Source: Symsagittifera roscoffensis
Lineage: Eukaryota; Xenacoelomorpha; Acoela; Convolutidae
DNA length: 64,000 nucleotides
Reading direction: 5' to 3'
Assembly: GCF_963678635.1 (NCBI RefSeq)
Contig: NC_087067.1
Coordinates: forward strand, 19,891,596 to 19,955,595
Translations under genes and position numbers: made by a program
The notes under the pieces: generated by a model
Databases searched by the model: none
What the model was told of the DNA's origin: nothing
The model's input: the letters and a program-made list of their open reading frames with translations, nothing else
Part shown: one piece after another, positions 22,386 through 33,604 of the stretch
Position numbering within the stretch: the stretch's first letter is position 1
How the letters are laid out: each line of letters begins with the position of its first letter

Positions 22386-22905
22386 TGCTGCTTTCCTTTA
22401 TCTCACGAATAATCAAACTCAAAAAATACCTTGCCTAACCAAACTAAGGAAGTACCTTACCCCGATGAAACTCAAGAAGTACTTTTCCCGGATGAAACTC
22501 AGGAAATATTTTCCTCTGGCACAATCAATGAAGAACTGTTTGATTTTTCTACTTTCCTCCGTTCAACCAACTGTGATTTAGTTGTCGTTTCAGTTTCCAA
22601 CTCAATCCGAAAATAGAATCCAACTTTAAACCAAGATACTTTCCACTCGTGCCTAACCTAGACCTCCCCCATTAATACCTTTAAGACATTATCCTAACAA
22701 CTCCAATAAAATGATTCATATTAGATGTTAAAAACATGCAGGTTCATTTTCTGTTTTAGCACCATTAATTCTTCAGATGTTAATTGTCATGACAATTACA
22801 TTAAAATCCATCTACCTGACTCGTGCCCCTTCTTATCTAGCTCAAGAACCCTGTGTCCCCCAACTCAAGATTTCCATGTCCATTCACAGCTCAGGCGATA
22901 CTCAA
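22386..22905 (-). other. Non-coding spacer with 27-bp tandem repeats
   Basis: 520 bp between the macro-domain ORF and the large ORF. Near 22446-22515 three imperfect ~27-bp repeats occur (minus strand: gagtttcatc followed by cgggaaaagtacttctt and variants). No splice signals or second ORF were found. It could be a degraded LTR/leader region. Confidence 0.5.
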
Positions 22906-23526
22906 TTAGTACTTCTTATGTAGGTGCACCACTATCTCCGTTTCTGCAGAGACCACTTGTAGGATGGCATATAATTCCCTAGGGTTCAACCTGCCCCTGC
23001 TTGGATCGTAAACCGGCATTGAGACCTCTCGTATCTCTCTTCCGACCATGAAATCCCTCAACCTCGTTAGTGCCAACTTTACGTGCTCGGAGAATATCGT
23101 GTTCCTCTCATTGACACTCGTCACCAAAAAACACAGATATTTACCAGGAACTTGTGAAACTGAAGGAGGAAGCGCAGCCATTCCCCCCAACCCTGGCCTC
23201 TGCCTGAATAGAAATTCCACGTTCTGATATTCTCTTTTGAATTCTGCTTCCAGTCTCGTGTTGAAGCTCATGTCCGCTGTTATGCAGATCGCACTAGTCC
23301 TATCTGACAAAATGAAGTCGCCGTCTGTGATCAGGATGTTCTCTGAATATTCATTCGGTATCTCGAATTGTGTCTTGAAATTTCTTCCTGTGGTAGGCTC
23401 AGCTTCCTGCTGATCCAGTTTCAACCTGTTAGTCTCTCTTACTTCCCTGAGCTTCTTTATCATCAATTTTTTGACGTGGGTAAGTCCTATCCCCACTCCC
23501 CGGACAAAAAAACTTATCGGCGTCAT
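22906..23526 (-). CDS. Element B: macro-domain (ADP-ribose-binding-like) protein
   Basis: About 207 codons from the ATG at 23526 (the frame extends upstream without ATG). After an N-terminal ~60-residue charged region, the macro fold signature appears: a DGDFI strand, SAICITADMSFNTRLEAEF (equivalent to the A-I-x-H-x-V-S-x-D-x-x-M-x-x-G-I-A-x-x-F block), GKYLCFLVTS, a helix VKLALTRLRDFM, VSMPVYDPSRGRLNP, and a terminal strand TEIVVHLHKKY. This order of strands and helices is that of Poa1p/ALC1-like macro domains, which bind or hydrolyse ADP-ribose derivatives. The glycine-rich loop is unusual (DPSRGR). Intact ORF, downstream of integrase on the same strand. Confidence 0.65.
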   Translation of the reverse strand: MTPISFFVRGVGIGLTHVKKLMIKKLREVRETNRLKLDQQEAEPTTGRNFKTQFEIPNEYSENILITDGDFILSDRTSAICITADMSFNTRLEAEFKREYQNVEFLFRQRPGLGGMAALPPSVSQVPGKYLCFLVTSVNERNTIFSEHVKLALTRLRDFMVGREIREVSMPVYDPSRGRLNPRELYAILQVVSAETEIVVHLHKKY

Positions 23527-23547
23527 CGTCGATGGTGCTGGGTTCAA

Positions 23548-23814
23548 GTTATCCGGTGATATTTATAGCGGCCGGTCGGTGGCTGTCCAACCAAATAGCA
23601 GATTTCCTGTTTTCACATGTTTCATTGCTGACACGTCGACTTGTTTGATGTTTTCCGCCTCCTTTTGTCAGTCTCAATGTTATGCATCCATTCCAGTACC
23701 CTCAGGTTTATCTTTTTCCCTTCTTTCTATCTCGCTTTGTTCCCAGTGTACTTATCATTCCGGTACGAAATAGTCTTCTTGTAAGGAGTGCTCGCTGTCG
23801 TTGATGATCTTCCA
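23548..23814 (-). promoter_or_regulatory. Inter-ORF spacer with TATA-like box
   Basis: Between the integrase tail and the macro-domain ORF. The minus strand carries gctataaata at 23569-23560, 34 nt ahead of the ATG, preceded by a ttggttgg motif. A TATA this close would start transcription almost at the ATG, so promoter function is only a possibility; it could also be the core of a degraded LTR. Confidence 0.3.
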
Positions 23815-24561
23815 CTATTCACAGGCTACCAGCTCGCCTACGTTCACCAACTCCTCAGCTATCTCATCGGTTGTTTTTTTGACAATCAATAAGTCGTCAC
23901 CATAACTGTTGTATCTCATGCCTGTCCCATTGCGATAGCCTTTCCTCGTCCCTGTGGTCATCGGCTGATCTGGTTCTGTCCACTTTGGTACCTCGTTCTG
24001 TTCCTCTGGATCATTCCAATCTTCCTCCGCGAAAGATCCTTCGTCCAAAATCACCTCTGTCTTCTCGTTGTCATTCATGCTCACGTCCTCGTTGCCGTCA
24101 TTCTTCTCTCTGGTGCCTTTCTCGTTCACCTCACATGCTGGTTCTACCAGTAGGTACTCTAGTCCTTCGATGTTCTGTGGTACACACCAGTCTTCCAGGG
24201 TTGGGACGTGAGGTTTCAGATTTTTGTAGTGCGCCGCACGACTTGTACTCAAGTGATAGAACCGGCCCTGCTGGTGCACCTCTGTTATCATGAACGGTCC
24301 TCTCCATTTCTTCAGTAACTTCTTAGTCCCTTTTGGGGGTATGACAATCTGGAACACCCAGGCGTAGTGTCCCACAGCATACGGTTTTGCCTGAAATCTT
24401 TTTTCATCGTACTTCTTCCGCCGACTCATTTGTGCCTGCGCCGTGTTTCTTCTACAGAGCTCGTTCAGTTCTTGTTGTCCCCTGACCGCTTTCTTTTCCT
24501 CTTCGTAGTCCGGGGAGTAGAATGTCAGGGGCATCGCTCTCTCCCTGCCAATCAGCATCAT
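23815..24561 (-). pseudogene. Element B: integrase C-terminal region
   Basis: Continues the integrase: a helical, basic segment (QMSRRKKYDEKRFQ), then the SH3-like C-terminal barrel typical of Ty3/gypsy integrases (KKLLKKWRGPFMITEV, FYHLST). It is followed by a ~110-residue acidic tail (EEDWNDPEEQNEVPKWTEPD). It is offset from the catalytic core by stops around 24600. Confidence 0.75.
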
Positions 24562-24633
24562 GAAAGGACTGATCCCTGTTGTTGAGTGCTGCGTGCTGTT
24601 GTATCCAACTACTACTTGCGGTAGATATTTGTC

Positions 24634-25211
24634 TTATTCTGTCATGTATCTCGAGCAATATACCCTGAGCATGTTCACCATAGTTCTGTTCTGCCTCTCC
24701 ACTAGTCCGTTTGTTTGAGGATGGTAGGTTGTTGAATGCGCTTGAGGATGGTAGGTTGTTGAATGTCGGATCTCCTCATCAGTTCTTTTGTCAGGTCCAA
24801 CACGAAGGTTTTCCCATTGTCCGATTGGAATGTCATCGGACAACCATATCGGGATATCCAGTGCGTTATCAAATGATCACTAGTTTCTTCCGCTAAGGCC
24901 GTCTGGCATGGTACCACTTCTGCCAGTTTCGTAAAGTGGCCTATAATTACCAGTATCTGATTGTATCCCGAGTTAGCCATGCAGATCTTCTGATGATCTA
25001 TCTGCACGACCTCGTTAAATTCCGAGCTTTCCACGGACTTAAGTGGGAATTTCATCTTCCTAGGGTCTTTCACTTGCAAACACGACAAACATGCGTTCAC
25101 CCACCTTTCGCAAGCCTTTCTCAACCATGGCCAACCAAACCCGTGTAGTATTTTTTGTTGTACCTTGTCTATCCCCTGATGTCCCATCAGGTTGTTCGAT
25201 CTGAACAACAC
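24634..25211 (-). pseudogene. Element B: integrase zinc finger and catalytic core
   Basis: GHQGIDK and WVNACLSCLQVK form the histidine/cysteine zinc-binding region; IDHQK gives the first catalytic aspartate, FQSDNGK the second, and GLVERQN the glutamate. The D-D-E order is that of LTR-retroelement integrases. A 30-bp direct duplication (STTYHPQ repeated; 24710-24770) lies just before the glutamate, changing the conserved D-to-E spacing and shifting between frames, so the enzyme is inactive. Confidence 0.85.
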
Positions 25212-25217
25212 TTCCGT

Positions 25218-26640
25218 CTAATTTTGCTGTGGTAAAATGATGAAATTATGCTTGTGTAATTTCTTCTTCTCATCTTTCCTCCTAAAGGCTACCACACCAT
25301 TAGCTCTGTGACAGAGTAAGTCCCTTCTCTCTTTGTAGAACTGGCTCAAGATCTTGTAACTATCCTCCTACATGTCTCCTTTCTCCTTGTCTCCCGTCCG
25401 GATCCATTTGGAGAGGTTGCTCGTCATCTTGTCATTCTTCTGTGCTCGTATCAGATCTGATAGTCTGTATCTCGCTTTGAGGTGATACCGTCATTTGAAT
25501 GTTCAGTTCTCCGGGACTCTGGATGTCGACTGTTGGCTTGACGCAAACTATCCTTCTCAAGACCTCCCTGTCACCATCCGGTTCCATGTTCATCCTGACA
25601 TTTGAATTGCACGATGGCTCCCTGAATGGTTACCTTGACACCACTATTTTCTCAAGCTCTTCTCCTCCGTACGCATCCTGTTGCTCTAGATTGTACGTTC
25701 CTGCGGAAGAGTCAGTTTGTAGTTCTCTGTCGTGGTGCCTCATTTTCTCTTCTGCTAATATCTTGCAAAGACTGTCCTGGTCATCACCACTCTTCTCTGA
25801 GTCATCCTCCCACTCTTCCGACTCTCCTGACAAATTCTCTTCCTCACTGTCTCCTTTTGACTTCGACCACTCCCCGGACTCTTCATCTGGTCCTAGGTGT
25901 TCGGCTTCCTTCTTGAATGTCACTTTCTTCTTCCGAGACTTAGTCCGTATTAGTATGTCCTCTGGGATCTTTTCGACCAATGTCCGCACAACTTCTTTAT
26001 CGTCAAGTTGCTTGCCTATCGTTGAGTCCTCGCCATGAGCCGTTTCCCGTCTTTTCAATATGGTGACTTCCGGTTTGTCTTTATCAATGTTCCAGACTAT
26101 CGGTTTATCGCCTGCTAGCTTCTCAAGTAGTCTCCTCAGATCTTCTCCTATCGTCACCGTTCTCGTCTTCACTTCACCGAGGTCGTAGCTTTTTGCTTTC
26201 AGTTTCTCCCTCACTATCTTCGACTTGAGCATCCCTGTTTTTCTCTCGAGAAATTTTTTCGTATCATGTTCTGCTGGTAGCTCGAGATGGTCGTCTATTG
26301 GTTTTTTCTGAATTGTCAAGCCACCTCGTGAGTGGAAGACTGTCATACGTCTCCTTGTCCATAAATGAGAAGCCATCTTTGATTTCCGGTCTGTCGCCTC
26401 CCTTTGCTCCTGTCTCTCGTAAAACTCCGTCTTTTTGCTCAGGCTGTCGGCATTTTGATGTTTATATCTTATTCTATGCTCAAAAATCATGTTGTAACCA
26501 TCCAGGCGCCCTATTCATCTCCCAGTGTAGCTCTGGTCCATTGAGTACGTTTTTAACCAACTGAGTGCTCTGTTGTCGACTCGTAACTTGAAGGGCTCGC
26601 TATATTTTTCTACAAAGGTGACTACATTTGTTACGATCAT
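25218..26640 (-). pseudogene. Element B: RNase H remnant and long acidic linker
   Basis: The first part (26640-26400, two frames) shows FKLRVDNRALSWL and EHRIRYKHQNADSLSK, the end of a Ty3/gypsy RNase H. Then 25630-26490 encodes ~230 residues of lysine/glutamate-rich, acidic sequence (EESGEWSKSKGDSEEENLSG) before the integrase. No reverse transcriptase remains: similarity stops at about 26640, so the element is 5' truncated. Such a long insert between RNase H and integrase is unusual for the group. Confidence 0.75.
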
Positions 26641-26867
26641 TGGAGGCAAGAAAACTTAGTGGTTCCGGCGTCAAAAAAAAAGAAACAAAACTTTGTCAAA
26701 TAATTCACCCCTGTTTTTACAACACACATTCGAACAATCGAAGCAATCTATCACAACTAAAAGCATCAAATTTGCTCCAATTATTGCTACCAAAAATCGA
26801 AAAGTATACTTGCCATCCCTCAAAAATTCTATTGCAGGTGTCTAAAATACGAACTGTTGTAAAAATT

Positions 26868-27090
26868 TAAATGCAGTGGATGTATTCTGACCTATATCGG
26901 TCAAACAGTGCCTCAACTAGCAGAGAAGATCGATGATTATATCAAAGGGACTCCTTAGTAGAACAGCATCTGCAAAATTGTTGTAGGTATGTTGGTAGAA
27001 ATGGTGAGAAATGGTCTAAGTAAGAGATCTTAGACCATTATTGCAACAACCATAAATTACTCACAATAGACGATTTGCATTTTAGGAGGA
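26868..27090 (+). pseudogene. GIY-YIG nuclease-like remnant
   Basis: Translation gives CSGCILTYIGQTVPQL, close to the CxxxYIGQTxRxL core of GIY-YIG endonuclease domains found in Penelope-like and some other retroelements. A stop and frameshift follow near 26958; an EILDHYCNN-like continuation is in another frame (about 27030-27065). Too short and broken to assign to a particular element. Confidence 0.35.
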
Positions 27091-27591
27091 AGCAGCCGGA
27101 AAATAGCGGAAATTTAGGGATCAAAAATTCCAAATTATCGGAAGTTTAACAAAAAGTACAGGTTATTGTCACTTGTTGCTGATATGGTAACAGTTTGCAA
27201 AAATGGTTAAAAAAAGCATTAAACCTGATGGGGCAAAAAATTTGCGAAAACTTTTCAATTAACATCCTAAAAACTTTATCCTATATTTTACTGGTCCATT
27301 GTCATTTCAGAGTCAAGCAACTCTTGAAACCTAAGATAATAGGTAATTGAAATAAGCGGAGCTGAAAGAAACTCTGCATGATTTACCTCATTTGAGACTA
27401 AGTCATATCAAACACCATGAAGCTATCAGATATTTAAAAACAAGCTGCGCTTACGTTTCCATTTGCATTGCAAATAAAACAGAAATGTTGTTGAAAAATG
27501 ACGGATACAGGGTCAGGATTTAATGCAACAAGTATTTCGAGGTAGACTATTTGTTCAAGGGAACGACAAGTCCTGGGTTCATCTAATAAAA

Positions 27592-29090
27592 CCAGATACC
27601 CCACTATCTTTAGCACGTGATTGCAGGCGGAAGCATCATTTTGTTGGTGTTCCTCAATCTTTGTGGTGATTTTACCATCAGTTCAATCGGTAGTGGCTGA
27701 ACGGGAGAACCACCATTGAATGAATCTCAATAGTTGTCGATTACAATCTTCCGCCTCAGCCACTGCCGTTCTCGGGTTGCTGTTGGTAGTTTTCTTTACT
27801 AGTGGCAAAGGAGTCAACTATCAATACAACCAACAGGAGCTGCCTACCAAAAGGCGGTCCCGAAAAATGTCTAGTCTGGTCACTTATGATTTGTCCTTTG
27901 AAGGGATCGTGTTTCTTAAATAGAAGGAATGCGAAATTCTTGTTATATAAGGGCATGAAAACTCGAATTCCTAAAAAAATCTCTGAAGTTTTGGGACGAG
28001 ATAAGCTAGGCAATCAAATTTTTGCATACAAGTTTATGGCAAACTCATCAATGCTTTCCATATAATTAGGAATTTCAATCTACAATTCTCAATCTTCATG
28101 TTCAATTTCTCCATGGTTTGAAATTTCCCAATTGCGAATCAAATTTTTCGTTGTAGTTATTTAATTGTTTTCATCAGTAAGTTCCAGCTTCAAAATCATC
28201 TGAGAAATTTGGCAAACTTGAGAAGCTTTTTTGGCAAAATTTGAATCATCTAAAAACCAATTGCATAGTTTGTTTTCAAGCTTTTTCTAAGCCTCTCTTT
28301 GTTTCATCTAGGAAGGATGAGTCCCAACCTCTGCCATGATGATACAGTTTTTGTAAAACTGTAACTTGTGTTAAGTTAAGAGTAATGGAAATTTTGTTGA
28401 TTGTACGAATATGTGATTGAAGGTTGATCCCCATTAAGCAACATAAACGCTTAACTATAGTACATATTTCGAAAATTTGTTACCTCAGGTTGGCATTGCT
28501 ATCTTTCAAGCTTCTAAAGGATTCTGCAATAATTTTGGCTCCTCGTCCCACATCAACATTCCCATCACACCTCCCGTTTATTTAGACGCAATATGTCTGA
28601 GCGTGCTGCCGATGGCATTTGGTAGCCAGCTTGTAACTTTTTTCACAAGCCCGAAGAGTTCTACCCCAAAATAACACGCAATCTCAGTTAAAAAAAACTC
28701 TATCAAATCTTCCGGGTGTTAGACTTTGTTCTGTCTCTTGTTAGTTTCCTGAAGCTTAGGCAATCTTCGTACATTCTTAGTTTTTTCCGAGAAAAAATCG
28801 GCAAATTGTCAAAAAGTGGAACTAATTAATGAAGAAAGTTTTAAGAACGTTTTTTTTTAGATAAACAGGTTGACTTTTTTTGATAATTGGAATATGTTAG
28901 TTGAAAAGTTAATATTAATTTAATTTTAAATTTATATTATACTTAAATATGTTGAAAAATAAACTTTGAAGGTTGCCTGATTGATTGTCTTCCAGTAAAA
29001 CCAGATACCCCACTATCTATAGCACATGATTGCAGGCGGAAGCATCATTTTTTTGGTGTTCTTCAATCTTTGTGGTGATTTTACCATCTT
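27592..29090. repeat. Direct repeat of ~90 bp flanking a 1.3-kb segment
   Basis: 27592-27681 and 28998-29090 share aaaccagataccccacta and gcaggcggaagcatcat with few differences. The interval between may be an insertion or the sequence may have been duplicated; no terminal inverted repeats were recognised at the junctions. Confidence 0.6.
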
Positions 29091-30169
29091 ACTAAACACT
29101 ACAGCTATTCTAAGGCAAAAAAAATCAAAAAACAAGTCTGATATATATGGTTAAACAAAAATTTCAATCATAACCATCAAAATAAAATATTAAATAATCA
29201 CAGTTTACCTTATTTTTCTAAACACTTAAAACTTGCGTTTGGTTTTTGATCTAGACATACACTTAATTGAATAAGAAACCGCAATTATCTTGGGATTACA
29301 TTTTAATTGTTAATTTTCTCCTCCTGAAACTAGCTCCTCTATCAAAAGACAGTATGAAAAAACTTCAACCTATCGTAATTTTTTTGTAATTTTGTTGAAT
29401 TTTTTCTTTTTTCTAAATGATTGCTCTTGTTACCTCTTATTTAAAATTAGAAAAATTTTGATCTAGACATGTGCTTTTTTGAATGAAAAGGCCTAAATAT
29501 CTTGGGACTGTATATGTTCACTGTAAACTGCCTACTCCTAAAAGCGTCCGGTTTGCTCATACGTTAATTTTGACCCTAAAGTGTAATACCTCTATCGTCA
29601 AAGTTTTGATTGGTTGTTCAATTCATCTATTTTTTCCTTGGAGTCTTTCCGCAACTCCACATTGATGAAGGCAAGGTTTGCCAGTGTGACCAGTTTTTTG
29701 TTTTCAATTCCAGCGGTAAATTGCCGAACAGTTTTTCCACCATCGTTTGGATTAAATTCTCCAAAAAACAGAGAAAAATAAAATTTCGGTTTGGCTCAAT
29801 TGAGACAGCTGTTTTTTTTTATTGTGAGCTTTTTTATAGTTTTATTGCTTTGCAAATTTATCAAATTTTGGTTAAAATTATTTAAAGTGTTTGCTTCGGT
29901 TACCTCTAATTCGAGTTGTCAAAATTTGAGGCTTCTAATTTTGTTTTCGACTAGGTTTAAGAAAACTTTTCAAATTCATGGGCTTAACCTTATGGACAAA
30001 AACCGAGACACTTCTTCAACCTAGACTGTAAAACAGTGTTCAATAATTTTTGCCCACTACATAAGGCTTGTGTATGGGACTCTGTTGATTCAATTCCTAA
30101 ATGTGTGTAAGTCATGATTCTTTTAGTTTTTTAATCCTTAAGTAACTATCAAACTATCAATTTCTTTTT

Positions 30170-30391
30170 TAGCTGTAAATCAGCCAAAAATTGCAAAGAT
30201 GGATAATTTTTCACTTTTGCAAGTTATTGAAAGAATTCCAGAGCTCAGGTTCAAGTACATGGGATCATACCCTTCTGATACAGTACCTCAGCTAACAAAA
30301 TACTCTTTTGCAATTATTAACTCAGCCCCAAGCAATGATAGAGGAGAACACTGGATTATGATTGCTCGAATGGATAAAAGCTACTCTTTGT
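30170..30391 (+). pseudogene. Adenain-like (Polinton-type) cysteine protease, N-terminal fragment
   Basis: The frame from 30199 reads ELRFKYMGSYPSDTVPQL, then YSFAIINSAPSNDRGEHW and MIARMDKSY. The GEHW histidine within this context resembles the catalytic histidine of adenovirus-type proteases encoded by Polinton/Maverick elements and related Ulp1-like proteases. The fragment stops where the minus-strand LTR element begins (about 30392), before the expected aspartate and cysteine. A pyrimidine tract with ag (30160-30171) precedes it. Confidence 0.45.
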
Positions 30392-33215
30392 TAATTGAGA
30401 TTGTGCTGATTGCTTGACTTGAAATATCTGTTGGTAATTTCAAGAATAGTGGATGAGACGATTCAGAGTCCCAAACATAATCTGATTGTTCTGCTATAAC
30501 CCTGTCATCAGTTGAATTTTGGATTCTTATATTTTTTCTTGCTTGTGAGATTAAATCAATATTATGTGTGAAATGATAAACCATACCAGGGTTTTTTGTA
30601 AATTGTTATTTTGTTAAGTGTTCACGGATTGTGTTTAAATATTCGGATAATATTGCAATTTCATGCCTTAGAGTTGTGTTTTTGATGTTTGAACTGGTGA
30701 AATTCCTTGGGATTCTGGTTTTTCTAGTATAGATAGATAGCTATAAATTATTTGAAATACTTCGTTAGTGAATATTGAGTTTGCTCTTTGTGAATTTTGG
30801 TGTTGTATATTTTTAATGTATTCGGTGAATACTTTTTTAAAATTCTATATCTACGTCGTCTGTTTGGAGTAGATATTTACCATGAAATTTACTAGGTGAA
30901 TGGATTTCTATGGTATAGCTTCCTTACTGTTGTGTTAGGTTACATATTTTTTTTAGATAGGATCGATAATTTGTCTTTTGATCTTTACTTCTAGAAATTC
31001 TGCTATGCATGGACTAATTCCTTTTTCAAATAAACTTGCGATTAAATTTAGACAAAATTGTGTTTGTCCTCTATCATCAGTGAGTGAATTATTTAAAATT
31101 GGGAGGCTGGAGTTTTCATCTTCGCTTTCTTCATTTTGACTCGTTTTTGTGCTTTATAACTTTCAATTTGTAGTTTTCAATGTGTTTTATTGGTTAATTC
31201 CAATTGTATAGACTTACTGGTTTGTTTTTGTATGTCTTTTTTAATTTTTTTCCTTGTATTGATAATTGTGATGTGGTTTCTGAGTCAGAAAAAAATAGTG
31301 TATCATTAACTTGGTAATTTTTATTTACAGAGTCTTTTTATCTGTAAAGTTCTTCTAAATTACTTGTTTCTGATTCGGAGACTGCGTTTCTTTGTTTTGA
31401 AAATCTTCTTTGTGTAATCTGTCTTTGTTTTCTTAAAATTTTTCTTGTGATTGTTTGTCGTTTTGTTCTGATGTATCATATTGACTGTGTGTGGAGTGAT
31501 TACGAGGTCATATTTTTCGTTGGTTATTTCACAATTGTGTAGTATGATTGTTTGTTTAATTTCTAAATTGTCTAATATAGGATGGGTGACATATAGGATA
31601 GGTGACATAAGGTTTAGGATGACGGATCCAATATTTGGATTAGTGATTTTTAATGCTTAAACTGTTAGTTCTTACGATTTTTTCCGGCTAGCCTTTTGGG
31701 TCGTGTTTTTCAGGGTTGGAGAGAAAAGTATATATCGATTCCTGAGAATGATTGCTACTTTCTCGTGTCTAGTCTAAGTTAAGGTGTTAACTTACTTAAT
31801 CTTACTTAGGGGTAGTGATTGTGTTCAAGGGTTGGAGAATAGTAAATCGATCCACAAGGTTCAGGTATAACTAGAACACAAGTAGTTCGTTAGATACTAT
31901 TTTAAACTTACTAAGTTTAAGTATTATCCTGGGTCAGGTAAGAGGGGGGTCAAGTGAAGGATGAATAACCAAAGTTCTTCATCGTTTATCCTAATTGGAA
32001 TGATTAGTGTGATTGAAAAAATTTATATTAGTCTTAGGTTTTGAGAAAAGGTTGGATAGTGAATCGACGTTTGAGGTCGTTAGACACTTTGCTTAATGTG
32101 TGGGGGAGAACAAAATTGTTCTATTTGATCCAAGGATAAGCCTTGATGATCAGAATATAAAATTAATGAAACTAAATTTAATTTAGGTAAAAGTGATTTA
32201 AAGATCCAAGGAAAGCCTTGATGATCTATTAAGTTTAAAAGGTTTAATTTAAGTAAAAATAAGAAATAGGATAGGATAGGATAGGCCTTTATGTTTTAAG
32301 TTAAACTTTAATTTATAAAAAATTTTAGTTTATTAGTTTTTTATGATGTTAGTGAGTTTATGATTTGCTGTTATGTTGTAGGTGATGAAGTTGAGATGAA
32401 GAGATCATTTATATATTACTAAAATTTTGTGTGCTTACTAACTAAGTTTAATTTTCTTTTCAATAGACTTTTTTTCTAGATTTCTTTTTAAATTTACTGC
32501 AGATTAAAGGGAACGACCAGGGGTGTTTTTATCAGTCGTTATTGTACAATAATAATTTTGGCGCCTGTAATTATCGATGAAAATTTTTCTTCAAAGATAT
32601 TATGTTTGCAAATGAAAATCTAAATTCATTACTAATAAAACTCTTAATATAAAAGTTTGTGTTGGCTTTTGCCGTACGACCATGATCATGAAACTTATGG
32701 GTGAGTTCCGTTGTAGTCGTATTTCGTCTCGAGTCCGAGGTCTTTTCCCAAAACCGGGTAGTTCTCGTATCGTTCGGAATAATGGCTCTGATCTATTGAG
32801 TCGTAGAGACATTTCAAGTAAATTATTGTCGTGTAACATCTTTGAGAAGGTTTTTTTGTCTGAGTCTAATCTATTTTTGGTTAGTTCTAAGCTATTTTGT
32901 TCCTTAAGGTCTTATTCGAGACTTATGGTCGCACCACATGAGTTGGGGTGGATGTCCAACACATAGAGTAATTTCAGATAGGGTACACCGTCTGCTCGTC
33001 ACGCTATCTTATTTCGGCCGGATAGATTCGTGCAACTTCTTAGACTAATACCGATCTTAACCTTACTCTTAAATTTTTTAGTCAATAGATCTAGAGTATA
33101 CTGGTTTTGCTACGAGTCGGTCTCTTGGAGAAAGCAACTGAGTTGTAAGTAAAATTCAATATGCTCTGGTGCTGAAATTACACGAAATTTCAGCACTTAC
33201 AAATAAGTGGGTTGT
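30392..33215 (-). mobile_element. Truncated minus-strand LTR retroelement (LTR plus 5' internal part)
   Basis: About 32300-33215 is, in reverse complement, homologous to the LTR at 43.7-45.4 kb and 56.4-57.4 kb (for example 33030-33110 against 43880-43950). Downstream in its own orientation come a leader with repeated stem-loop motifs, then gag-like frames (31360-31608, 30381-30584) containing ISQARKNIRIQNSTDD. Protease, RT and integrase are absent, so it is 3' truncated where it abuts the protease fragment. Older than the 43-57 kb copy judging by divergence. Confidence 0.7.
33169..33196 (-). promoter_or_regulatory. LTR-terminal hairpin, minus-strand element
   Basis: gtgctgaaat and atttcagcac pair perfectly over 10 bp with an 8-nt loop. 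It sits at the same LTR position as the hairpins at 43770 and 56462, with one stem pair changed on both sides. Confidence 0.6.
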
Positions 33216-33604
33216 TAGTTTGATGGAGTGGGATTGGGTAGTCTTTAATATTTTATAGGGATAAAATATCTAATTTAGAACCAATATTAATATATAGTTT
33301 GGATCAGGTTCCACTAGATCGATACCTAATTTGAGCAAGATCGTACTCTGACAAAATCTAAGCATTCAACTGTTCCTTGCAACTCGTTAATTTTTGTTCA
33401 AACTTTGTATAAGGCGGTTCTTATCAATCTGTCTTCTGAAAACTTGTCTATTTGCTTGCTGTTATATCCCCAAAACAAAAAGAAAAAATTCTTGACAGAC
33501 GCTGAGATATTGTTTCAAATAACAATTAACTCTCCGAGGAGTCAACGATCTGTGCTAAGCTACAAAACCAGAACACAAGCACGTTCAATCCAAAACTTTA
33601 GAAA

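Larger units (their letters stand above)
26641..30170. other. Degenerate AT-rich region, no intact gene
   Basis: 3.5 kb upstream of element B. It contains a GIY-YIG-like remnant (separate entry), a ~90-bp sequence present at both 27592-27681 and 28998-29090 (starting aaaccagataccccacta), and short open frames of under 100 codons with no recognised motif. Composition is strongly AT-rich with T runs, as in the introns to the right. Confidence 0.5.

Noticed and set aside
32682-32966. 94-codon plus-strand ORF
   Set aside because: Lies within the reverse-oriented LTR and is non-coding in the other LTR copies.
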